A model generated the notes under the pieces. That model made no database searches. It worked only from the letters and a program-made list of their open reading frames with translations, and had not been told where the DNA came from. Shown here in pieces: positions 37,112-44,587 of a DNA stretch of 64,000 bases (its first letter is position 1; every line of letters begins with the position of its first letter). Source of the stretch: Lachnoclostridium sp. (lineage in GTDB: Bacteria; Bacillota_A; Clostridia; Lachnospirales; Lachnospiraceae); assembly GCA_015057755.1 (NCBI GenBank), contig SVDR01000003.1:3625-67624 (forward strand), in the 5' to 3' direction. A program made the translations under genes and the position numbers.

Positions 37112-37532
37112 AATTGTTCCGGAACACTTTCAGCCCAAAGCAGTGCTAAGCACTTTAGACTGGGAAATCCTGCAGGACGCTGTCACGATACTGTTACGGG
37201 CATATTACTTCTATGAACTGAACCAACACTTTAGCACGGCAGGCCTGTTTAAACGTCTTCCGAATGCAAACTTCGACCGACTTGTCATTGCTCCGACTGA
37301 TGGAATCAGCGGACACCAGATCGGCGACTACTTACTCCGCGCGGCTTTTCTGACGGATGACCGATACATTCTCCTTGCCGCTAATCATATCTCCATGAAA
37401 GATTATGATACCATGGTGTTAGACACACCATCGACATTCTTCCTCGTTACAGACGATGACCGAGATTTTGTGACCGAGGACTTATATCAATGCTTTATCG
37501 ACCGGAACGAAATACCCGGGATCGAATTTTAA
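37089..37532 (+). CDS. Hypothetical acidic protein, paralogue A
   Basis: The ATG at 37089 lies inside the end of the Cas5-like gene (23-base overlap) and has AGGAGG ten bases upstream, so translation is coupled. The 147-residue product is acidic. Segments IGDYLLRAAFLTDDRYILLA and FFLVTDDDRDF, then LYQCFID, are closely matched in the gene at 37658, so the two are paralogues. No known domain is recognised. Coupling to Cas5 suggests that it acts with it. Confidence 0.75.
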   Translation: MKIQRISKIVPEHFQPKAVLSTLDWEILQDAVTILLRAYYFYELNQHFSTAGLFKRLPNANFDRLVIAPTDGISGHQIGDYLLRAAFLTDDRYILLAANHISMKDYDTMVLDTPSTFFLVTDDDRDFVTEDLYQCFIDRNEIPGIEF

Positions 37533-37657
37533 TGAACCATGAAACAGCCGGAGTCCGCATCTTCGCGGGCTCTGGTCCATTCGAACAAACTAATTTGTTC
37601 TATGCCGCAATAAGCGGTTTCAAATACAAAAATATATATTGAAAGGTAAATTTGATT

Positions 37658-38104
37658 ATGAAGATTAATAGAATTGAAAATATGACACTCGACAACATGA
37701 CAGTAAAGAAGGACTTAACAGAAGCAGATTATGTCCTTTTGAAAGACACCCTGAAATCACTTGTGAAAACCTATGCTTTCTTTGAGCACGATAAAGAATT
37801 TGACAACGACAACCTCTTTGTTCGTGAATATGGTTCTGAACTTCCGAGAGTCAGCATTGCCGGCTATGAAGAAGAAGATGGAATCCTGATCGGCGATTAC
37901 TTTGTGCGCTCCGCTTTTCTGACTGAAAAGGAACAGCTTATCATTATCGCTAGTCCAATTCGCCAGATTGACGAAGAGAACCTTCTTGTAGATCCGGATG
38001 AGATTCTCTTCTTCCTGGTTACAGACTTAAACAATGGCTGCACAACATCCGCATTGTATGATTGTTTCATTGATGATGTTCCTACACCAACTGTAACAAT
38101 CTAA
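37658..38104 (+). CDS. Hypothetical acidic protein, paralogue B
   Basis: This 148-residue acidic product is the paralogue of the preceding gene: IGDYFVRSAFLTEKEQLIII and FFLVTDLNNG, then LYDCFID. The N-terminal 40 residues differ. The ATG at 37658 has GAAAGG 11 bases upstream; an in-frame TTG at 37652 overlaps the spacer. A CCGC/GCGG hairpin lies in the 125-base gap before it. It is the last gene before a strong terminator. The function is unknown. Confidence 0.75.
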   Translation: MKINRIENMTLDNMTVKKDLTEADYVLLKDTLKSLVKTYAFFEHDKEFDNDNLFVREYGSELPRVSIAGYEEEDGILIGDYFVRSAFLTEKEQLIIIASPIRQIDEENLLVDPDEILFFLVTDLNNGCTTSALYDCFIDDVPTPTVTI

Positions 38105-38161
38105 TCAGAGCGCCTATGCGACCGAATGAAACTGTCGGCCTTCCGTCAGTTTCGCCTAAAA

Positions 38162-38192
38162 TAAAACAAGCCCCGCAGGGCTTGTTTTATTT
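38162..38192 (+). terminator. Terminator of the cas5 cluster
   Basis: Arms AACAAGCCC and GGGCTTGTT around CGCA, with A and T runs outside, so it works on both strands. Confidence 0.85.
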
Positions 38193-38277
38193 CTATGGGA
38201 TTCTAACTTGAGCCTTCTTATCGAAGACTCTTTTACTTTACCGAATCTGAGTGTTCATTAATCTTTTGTTTTAGTGG

Positions 38278-39267
38278 TTAGTTATAAACGTGAATCATTA
38301 AGGATCCATTATTATTTACAACACTGAAACGTTTACCATAATCAGTTACTCTATTCTGCCATGCGGATAAATCAAGGGTTTCTACAGAAATACCATCACC
38401 AACATTTTCCATTAAAACTCGTTTTTTAGAATATCCATTTGGATCTTCAACAAACACTGATGTAAAATTATTATTTCCATCATTTACATTTTTATAGTAA
38501 CCCATTATAGGTTGTCCGTCAGCTCCTAAAACAACTTTATATCCTGAAGATGTTTTTTTTGCATGTTCATTAATATAATTAAAAAGTTCCTGACCGACAT
38601 TATCACCAACAATAGCCTTAATTGCTTTTTCTTTTACATCTGGCTGAGCAGCATAATATGCCATCATTGCCGAATCTGTTGCATCATTTGCCATATCACT
38701 CCAATAATTCCCGATCCATGCCATTACAAATTTATCTTCATTTAATGCTGGATTATGTTGAATAGCAATATTTGCGCCAGTTGTATTTGTACTAACATCC
38801 TGCTTAATTGAATCTTTTCCATATACATAAGTATATGTTGTTGTATCCCAACTTGCACCAGAAGTTGTCAACGAATTTTCAAATGCACTTACTAATTTGC
38901 CTCTCATAAGGCTCCAAATTTCATCACTGGACTTACCAAGATATTCATCTGTGCCAACTTTTACGGAGCCGAAGCCATTGTGTACGGCAACGCCGTTCTC
39001 TGTCCATCTACCATATTCATCAACTGTATAGCCGTCAGGCGTAGTGCAATTTTTTAAGTAGCTATATGGTCCATCGTAGTAATAACAATATCCGTGCCAC
39101 CATACCCACACTGGATAGTTTTCATACTTCTTAATGTTGTCTGTTTTAACATATGTCTGTGTTCCACTATTCCAAGTAGATGTCACTGCTGCTGATGCTG
39201 GAATCACTGATCCAACCATCATAATTGCTGCTAAAATAACAGCTGCTAAACTTTTAACCTTTCTCAT
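38278..39267 (-). CDS. Secreted protein with cell-wall-binding-repeat-like segment
   Basis: This 329-residue protein has a clear Sec signal peptide (MRKVKSLAAVILAAIM..., cleaving after SAA near residue 28). Residues 45-100 are aromatic-rich (WVWWHGYCYYYDGPYSYLKN, then YTVDEYGRWTENG), resembling choline/cell-wall-binding repeats. The rest is not recognised. The gene is more AT-rich than its neighbours and lies with a Cys-rich gene in the AT-rich cargo patch, so it was probably acquired separately. A role at the host surface (adhesin, wall protein or bacteriocin-like) is open. Confidence 0.75.
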   Translation of the reverse strand: MRKVKSLAAVILAAIMMVGSVIPASAAVTSTWNSGTQTYVKTDNIKKYENYPVWVWWHGYCYYYDGPYSYLKNCTTPDGYTVDEYGRWTENGVAVHNGFGSVKVGTDEYLGKSSDEIWSLMRGKLVSAFENSLTTSGASWDTTTYTYVYGKDSIKQDVSTNTTGANIAIQHNPALNEDKFVMAWIGNYWSDMANDATDSAMMAYYAAQPDVKEKAIKAIVGDNVGQELFNYINEHAKKTSSGYKVVLGADGQPIMGYYKNVNDGNNNFTSVFVEDPNGYSKKRVLMENVGDGISVETLDLSAWQNRVTDYGKRFSVVNNNGSLMIHVYN

Positions 39268-39331
39268 TTCTATTTTATCTCCTTTTCGTTTTCGTTTTTT
39301 GTGCCGTTTGACACGTATGATATGACATTTA

Positions 39332-40087
39332 TTAAACGTAATAAATTTGTCTAGCCCTTGTTATAATGCATTCACTTTCGTAATCCGCCTTCCCATGGAC
39401 AGGTTTCCATTCTCCAGCAATTACAATTAACTCCTTATGTGTTGATCCCTTTAGCTTTTTAAATTGTTGCTTAAAAAGTTCTTCAGAATCAAACACCACT
39501 TTTACATGGCCTTTATGCATTTTATAATTTACTGGATAATTCATTAGTAACGCATATTCTCCTACTACACTTTTATAAAACGTACATTCCACTAATAGTG
39601 GCTGATCAATTCCATCTTTATAATCGTTGTAATTTTCAGCATCCGCAAGTAAGTCATTAATGCTTATTCCATTATAACTATCCGTTTTCTTTTTACCTAT
39701 ACACATAGCATAAAGCATTCTTACCGTTGTGATTGGTTTTTTAGAGCCACCTACTGTTTGTGCATTTTCTCCAGTATTACCTCTGACTATTGATTTTTTA
39801 GAACCCAACAACGTGCTAAAAAATTCACCTTTATCAAACTGCTTTTCTTCATATTGAGTTTCATCAAACTTGATATTACACTTGATGCACTTATCACTTA
39901 CATGGTCAGGAGATCCTTGACATGTTCTAAAATATGCGTTTTCAGGATTCGCAACATCCACTAACTCCATCTTTGCGGGACATGACGTTGTACTGCAATA
40001 AAATACTTGTTTTCTGTCTTTAATAGTACAATCTCGCGCATATACAATAGGTCCTAATGAAGATCCTCGCTTGGCACATTCAGGCAT
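39332..40087 (-). CDS. Cys-rich hypothetical protein, weakly CoiA-like N-terminus
   Basis: The start at 40087 (MPECAKRG) has AGGAGGTGGAGGA just upstream; the frame stays open for 28 more codons, which lack a site. The 251-residue product has a Cys cluster (FYCSTTSCPAKMELVD and RTCQGSPDHVSDKCIKC) that probably binds zinc, and the N-terminal pattern of charged residues, YARDC and zinc finger is reminiscent of the N-terminal domain of CoiA-type proteins. This is a weak likeness. It is AT-rich and has no clear partner. Confidence 0.6.
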   Translation of the reverse strand: MPECAKRGSSLGPIVYARDCTIKDRKQVFYCSTTSCPAKMELVDVANPENAYFRTCQGSPDHVSDKCIKCNIKFDETQYEEKQFDKGEFFSTLLGSKKSIVRGNTGENAQTVGGSKKPITTVRMLYAMCIGKKKTDSYNGISINDLLADAENYNDYKDGIDQPLLVECTFYKSVVGEYALLMNYPVNYKMHKGHVKVVFDSEELFKQQFKKLKGSTHKELIVIAGEWKPVHGKADYESECIITRARQIYYV

Positions 40088-40221
40088 TCCTCCACCTCCT
40101 GTCTTGAATTTATTAAAAACACCTCTTGATCTATATGCATTAATTATACTCGGATATTCGTACATATTCAACCAATTTTTCCCACCTTATACTTAAATCA
40201 TCCTAAGAATCGAGGTGGATC

Positions 40222-40422
40222 ATGATCAGTTACGAACCATTGTTTGAGACCATGAAAAAGAAAAATGTCACGTCCTATAAGCTTCAGAAGGCCGGTTTCA
40301 GCAAAGCCACTTATTATAGCATTAAGCAGGGCAACAGTGTATCCACCAACACCATCAACCAACTCTGTAAGATTCTTCAATGCGAAGTATCGGATGTCAT
40401 CAAGTTTATAGATGAGGACTGA
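40222..40422 (+). CDS. Small XRE-family (Cro/C1-like) regulator
   Basis: This 66-residue protein consists of a single helix-turn-helix of the HTH_26 type: VTSYKLQKAGFSKATYYSIK followed by VSTNTINQLCKILQCEVSDVI. Such proteins are dimeric repressors that typically control neighbouring mobile-element operons. It has a GAGGTGG site and is divergent from the Cys-rich gene at 39332-40087. A bidirectional terminator follows. Confidence 0.88.
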   Translation: MISYEPLFETMKKKNVTSYKLQKAGFSKATYYSIKQGNSVSTNTINQLCKILQCEVSDVIKFIDED

Positions 40423-40438
40423 TTACCCTTGATATAGA

Positions 40439-40478
40439 AAAACGCTTCCCATAGCCAGACTTATGGGAAGCGTTTTTG
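40439..40478. terminator. Bidirectional terminator
   Basis: Arms AAACGCTTCCCATA and TATGGGAAGCGTTT, T run on the plus strand. It lies between the XRE gene and the small Cys-rich gene. Confidence 0.85.
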
Positions 40479-40479
40479 C

Positions 40480-40650
40480 TTATCGATAGTTCCTATAGTA
40501 TTTTTCGAACCACTTTGGTTGTCGCTTGGGTGGTTCGTCCTTTTCCCGGAAACAACAGTAACAGCCTTTCGAACAGGTCAGTTTCCCTCTATGTAAATGA
40601 GGACACTCATGCAATTCCGGGTCCAGAGTGCAAAGGTATCTTGCTTCCAT
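40480..40650 (-). CDS. Small Cys/His-rich hypothetical protein
   Basis: The 56-residue product (start at 40650, GGAGGG eight bases upstream; an in-frame ATG at 40668 is less well placed) has Cys and His residues in the pattern CTLDPELHECPHLHRGKLTC, then CCYCCF-like Cys at SKGCYCCF, likely a zinc-binding knuckle. Small proteins of this type are common at the ends of transfer operons in Firmicutes elements. The function is unknown. Confidence 0.6.
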   Translation of the reverse strand: MEARYLCTLDPELHECPHLHRGKLTCSKGCYCCFREKDEPPKRQPKWFEKYYRNYR

Positions 40651-40810
40651 GTTTCTTCCCTCCATCAACGATTCTTCTGGGTCTTACCCATAGAAATCGT
40701 ATCAGAAAGGCTGTCCCGATTGTGGGTCAATCGCCCTCATAATCGAACTGGTGTTCCTTTTCTTTTCTATCCATTGATTATCAATAGAAAACTGAGTGTT
40801 TCCGGGCATT

Positions 40811-41212
40811 TTACTTCACTAAATGGTCTTTCTTATAGACCAATGTAAACCACAGTTCTTCGTCCATATTTTCCATTGATATTACATCGGCCATATATAA
40901 TGCCATACGTAGCCGCTTCGCATCTACTTCCACCTCAAAACCCGCACTGTGTTTAATCGTAGCAGCAAATTCTGTTTTGTCCTCTTGAATTTCTAACAGC
41001 GCATCCACAGACTCAGCCACATCCTTCAAGACTGGTAAGATCGTTGTAGCAAACCACTCTGAAAGTTTCTCTTCCCGTTCCTTCTTATCATCCTCCTTCA
41101 TCTTTAAGATTGCCTTATGCACTTTAGCGAGCTCATGTCCTCGCATTTTGGCTATCGCATCATATACTTCACCCGATATCAATCCTTCTTCCGTGTAGTC
41201 ATATGTCTGCAT
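40811..41212 (-). CDS. Hypothetical helical protein of the mobilization region
   Basis: This 133-residue charged protein has a long helix (KVHKAILKMKEDDKKEREEKL) and a mixed C-terminal part. No family is recognised. It has GGAGGAAG six bases before the ATG and lies downstream of the relaxase on the same strand, separated by 170 bases, so it may be co-transcribed with it. A regulatory or accessory transfer role is only inferred from position. Confidence 0.65.
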   Translation of the reverse strand: MQTYDYTEEGLISGEVYDAIAKMRGHELAKVHKAILKMKEDDKKEREEKLSEWFATTILPVLKDVAESVDALLEIQEDKTEFAATIKHSAGFEVEVDAKRLRMALYMADVISMENMDEELWFTLVYKKDHLVK

Positions 41213-41381
41213 AATCTTCCTCCTTTTCTTATTTTGTTTTCATTTTACCAATGCGATAGATGGGTGCGAAGCGGCAGAGCGCCTAAATATTTGTCGTGAG
41301 AGCAGTGCACCTTGACGAGGGTATGGAAAAAGCGACCAAATATCTTGGCCGCCGGTGTAGATGGAGCAGTGCATATTGCCA

Positions 41382-43076
41382 TCAAAGAATTTTTCGTTTA
41401 TATGAAAGGTCCCTGTGAAGACTCTCTGGGCCAGAACCAAGCAGATCCGGTGCTTTGGTTCTGGCTTGTTTGAGTAAACTGACGTTGTAGCCTTCCTGAT
41501 AGTGGTCTTTCAGTTTGGATTCAACCAAAGAATCGTATGCCGGTCTCTTGCCACGGACTAAGTCTTTCAGTTCTTTCGTAAGGGTCTGATTGGTCTGTAC
41601 GAGCATATGAAACTCCCTGTATAGAGAAAACTGCAGCTCCTGTAACTTCTGAATCCGCTTCTGCTTCTCTTCATATACTCCGAAGTTGATTGTTGCCTTT
41701 CCTTTCTCCTTCTGTGAAATATGCTTGACTTCCGCGAGCCGTTGTTTTAAGACCTGTAGATGTTTTTCGTTCTCCACTATCTCTTCTTTTAGAAGCTTCC
41801 TCTTTTGAATCTGAAACGGATTGGTTTTCTCCAACTGTCTCTGTGCCTCTGCGATCACATGACCCAATGCTTCGATCGTTGCCAAAAGCTGTTCCGTTGC
41901 CTCTGCTGTGGCACGTGCCTTCTCCAAAGCTGTCCTCTTCTGTTCCTGCTCCGATACTGCCTCTTCCGACAGCGCGAGCTGTTGATATGCTGTCACGATC
42001 GCCTGCGCCCGGATTCCTTCCAGACGTGACGCAATATGCTTCATTCGTTCCCTTTCCTTATTTTCCAGTTGTTTGAGTTCCACTTCCAACTTGTACAAGA
42101 AGCGGTTATCTTCCTGAATCTGTCGGTTCAAATCGCCTCTGTCGGTGCGGATTCCTTTCTTCTCCATCTGAAAAGCCTGAACTCCCATGTGTACACCTGC
42201 GATTCTTGCGACTCCCTGTTCCGCATATGAACGGTGATCGATCCGTGTATCAATCCCATTCTCCTCGAGTACACGGTTGCAAGTAACCGCCCAGTTCTCA
42301 CGCCATCTTTTAAGGGTATCCTTAGAACTCCACTGCTGGATGGACGGATTCAGCATTTTCACGGTTGCCGGATACTTGTTCACACGTTTCAGTCCTTTTT
42401 CCTCTGCTTCTTCCGCAGTCATTTTCACTTTTCTCTTTCCCTGATAGTAGTAATACAGTTTCTTCCAACCCTCTGCTTCGGCCTGTGCTATGAAACGGGC
42501 CGGGATGTTCATCTGAAGATTGTCTCTCCGGCAGGTGTATGCCTTTTCTGACTTTGACTCCCACTGCCCGTTTTCATCTATCGGCCTCATAGTCAGCATG
42601 ATGTGGACGTGGCAGTTTCGGAAGATCATCTTTGACAGATCGTTTGTCGGAGTTCCATCTTTATCTACCGGGATTCCTTTTCCGTTCGTGATTGGCGGAT
42701 GATGGATCGAGAAGTCCGCGCACATCCCGTTGCAAATGAAATTCTCCAAAATATACTCCCGCACTAATGCGATCTGCGTTTCCAGAACCAACTCCTTCGG
42801 AAGTCCGATTTCAATTTCCCTCGCAAGCTGTGCATTACTGGACTTCTCTGCCTGTTCAACCGAGTTCCAGAGCGTGGATCGGTCTTTAAACTGCTCCGGA
42901 ACATAAGCCGGTGTTAGTACTTCGCTGTGGACCACCCAGTTCTTTCTTGTAAAATCATATGTGAGACCATCCCACTCACTCTCTATCTTGCTTGCTGACC
43001 GATAAGCCGCAGCCGCAATCGCGGAACGGCCTTCTGATCGGCTTATTATCTGTGCGCTCAAATGAAAATTTGCCAT
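41382..43076 (-). CDS. mobL: MobA/MobL-family relaxase
   Basis: This is a 564-residue MOB-Q-type relaxase. The start at 43076 (MANFHLSAQ) has AAGGAG 10 bases upstream; a longer in-frame version would run into the oriT. The N-terminal domain has the catalytic-Tyr-bearing segment AAAAYRSASKIES and the metal-binding His pair NCHVHIMLTMRP near residue 160. The C-terminal 250 residues form a long coiled coil with many Glu and Lys. It nicks the oriT lying just upstream and pilots the strand to a recipient. The layout matches IncQ-like MobA. Confidence 0.93.
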   Translation of the reverse strand: MANFHLSAQIISRSEGRSAIAAAAYRSASKIESEWDGLTYDFTRKNWVVHSEVLTPAYVPEQFKDRSTLWNSVEQAEKSSNAQLAREIEIGLPKELVLETQIALVREYILENFICNGMCADFSIHHPPITNGKGIPVDKDGTPTNDLSKMIFRNCHVHIMLTMRPIDENGQWESKSEKAYTCRRDNLQMNIPARFIAQAEAEGWKKLYYYYQGKRKVKMTAEEAEEKGLKRVNKYPATVKMLNPSIQQWSSKDTLKRWRENWAVTCNRVLEENGIDTRIDHRSYAEQGVARIAGVHMGVQAFQMEKKGIRTDRGDLNRQIQEDNRFLYKLEVELKQLENKERERMKHIASRLEGIRAQAIVTAYQQLALSEEAVSEQEQKRTALEKARATAEATEQLLATIEALGHVIAEAQRQLEKTNPFQIQKRKLLKEEIVENEKHLQVLKQRLAEVKHISQKEKGKATINFGVYEEKQKRIQKLQELQFSLYREFHMLVQTNQTLTKELKDLVRGKRPAYDSLVESKLKDHYQEGYNVSLLKQARTKAPDLLGSGPESLHRDLSYKRKIL

Positions 43077-43122
43077 CTGAATCACTCCTTGAAATTTATT
43101 TGCTGCCTGTGGGCTGTTATTT

Positions 43123-43158
43123 ACACCACCCCACAAGGGTGGTGTATAAGTGCGCCCT
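43123..43158 (+). other. oriT with IncQ-like nic site
   Basis: A 9-bp inverted repeat (ACACCACCC at 43123-43131 and GGGTGGTGT at 43137-43145) is followed at once by TAAGTGCGCCCT (43147-43158). The nic core of RSF1010-type oriT is TAAGTGCG/CCCT, with the nick after TAAGTGCG, and it also follows an inverted repeat. The site lies 47 bases upstream of the relaxase start, in the usual position. Confidence 0.85.
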
Positions 43159-43183
43159 TCTTTATTAAAAAAGAGAAGGGATT

Positions 43184-43423
43184 TTAACGTCCCATCTCCA
43201 TCAGTAGTTGTATAGATTTTGGTGCCAGGACCGAGAAAAACACCAACTGCTCAATCTGGCTGTTTGAAAGGCTGACGGCCGGTACCACCTCATTGATTGC
43301 ACTCTCCAAAATGGCGCCTCTCTCAATCAGTCTGTGTGTACGCCTTTTGCGTTCTTTTAAACTCGCGCGTCTTCTGGCCGCTTCTTCCCGGTGTTTCTTT
43401 TGTAAAAGTTCCAGTTCGGTCAT
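43184..43423 (-). CDS. DUF3847-like accessory mobilization protein
   Basis: This 79-residue highly charged protein (EAARRRASLKERKRRTHRL, then IERGAILESAI) fits the DUF3847-type family that lies next to MobA/MobL relaxases in Clostridia and may be a relaxosome component. It is co-directional with the relaxase and lies on the other side of the oriT. Confidence 0.75.
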   Translation of the reverse strand: MTELELLQKKHREEAARRRASLKERKRRTHRLIERGAILESAINEVVPAVSLSNSQIEQLVFFSVLAPKSIQLLMEMGR

Positions 43424-43448
43424 AATTTGACCACCTCTTATTCAATCG

Positions 43449-43625
43449 TTATCTGTACCATGGCAGTTTTCGTCTTCTTCTTGACTCTGTGTCTGATTCT
43501 GACTCTGGTCTGACGGTTTTCTTGTCATCCTTCATTACAACCAGTTCAATTTCTCTACATGGTTTCTTTGTGCCCGCGAAACTTCGGTACATATCCATCA
43601 TAGTAAGTTGTGTCTGCATACTCAT
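43449..43625 (-). CDS. Small basic protein of the transfer operon
   Basis: The 58-residue product starts MSMQTQLTMMDMY and ends with the basic stretch SRRRRKLPWYR. AAGGAG lies nine bases upstream of the ATG. It is short and low in known motifs, but its site and position between DUF3847 and DUF5688 genes support it. It may bind DNA or nucleic acid. Confidence 0.55.
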   Translation of the reverse strand: MSMQTQLTMMDMYRSFAGTKKPCREIELVVMKDDKKTVRPESESDTESRRRRKLPWYR

Positions 43626-43639
43626 ATTTCAAATCTCCT

Positions 43640-44587
43640 TTATCTTCTGTGTTTATGTCCTTCCATGGAAGTTCCAACTGTCATTTTCTGTTCTGCTCCG
43701 GCCAGTTTCAGCTTGTGGCCATCACAGTAATACACATTATCCGTCAGTTGATCCTGCATTGGGACATTTTCAGCATTAACACTGCGCACCATGTTCCTCA
43801 ACACATCGACTCCATGTTTCCACTCCTTTGTAGGGATGATGATTGTCTCATGGATTGAAGATGGTAACATATAAAAATCCGAATCCAGACATTCATGTAC
43901 GGCCTTCATCACAACTGGATCAAGAGCCACAGCCGCACCCTGAAGCCCTCTGGAACTTCCGAGCAGATACATCGGGTTTGCGGTTCCTACGATCGAACGG
44001 TCAAATGAACCGTTAAATTCCCTCTGATAAATACTAATATCATCAAAACCAAAGATGAAGTTTTCGAGTGGATAAAAGTTTGCTGTACGTCTTAGGTTCT
44101 CCGTCGCCATACCAAGCATTTCTTCTTTCGTCATTCTAAGTTGTCCCATAATTTCTTTGCTCACAACTAAAGAAGTATCGTCTTCCACACACCATTTGGC
44201 ATAAAGAGCCATATCTTCAACCCGCTGATGTGGGATGTGCTGCAGCCATTCCTTGTTCCTCTCATATCCCACCACACATGCCATCAATTTTTTAGCCGCC
44301 TGCTCCGCGTCAAAACTTTGAATATCAAGCGCCGACATCTTTTTAAAAAGAACATCTTCACGGATGCCCAGGATCAGCTCTTCCATCGATAACCCTTTTT
44401 TCCATTCTTCATACCGGTCCTTCGGGTATATCACGATACCCACATGTGTAAAATCTCGACAGATTACGATTCCGGCCAGGTCTTCATTATTCCTGTGTAT
44501 CATAGTTTTAGTAAGCGTGCACCCTCTGGGTTCCATTGCATTTACCAATGCATCGTAAAAGCTATTCTCGAAGCTGTTATAATTCAT
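43640..44587 (-). CDS. DUF5688 family protein
   Basis: This 315-residue protein matches the DUF5688 family of Lachnospiraceae plasmids and integrative elements. Visible features are LNLAGIVICRDFTHVG-like strand VICRDFTHVGIVIYPK, a central helical part and the C-terminal segment SSIHETIIIPTKEW with HGVDVLRNMV. It abuts the TraG-like gene: its start lies one base before the stop of the upstream gene. Its function is unknown; it may help recipient entry or plasmid stability. Confidence 0.78.
   Translation of the reverse strand: MNYNSFENSFYDALVNAMEPRGCTLTKTMIHRNNEDLAGIVICRDFTHVGIVIYPKDRYEEWKKGLSMEELILGIREDVLFKKMSALDIQSFDAEQAAKKLMACVVGYERNKEWLQHIPHQRVEDMALYAKWCVEDDTSLVVSKEIMGQLRMTKEEMLGMATENLRRTANFYPLENFIFGFDDISIYQREFNGSFDRSIVGTANPMYLLGSSRGLQGAAVALDPVVMKAVHECLDSDFYMLPSSIHETIIIPTKEWKHGVDVLRNMVRSVNAENVPMQDQLTDNVYYCDGHKLKLAGAEQKMTVGTSMEGHKHRR

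Noticed and set aside
33971..41372. Scattered GAGCGCCTA and GCAGTGCA words (33975, 34005, 38107, 41275, 41302, 41365)
   Set aside because: Short, irregularly spaced and not clearly conserved; too weak to call a repeat family or regulator site.
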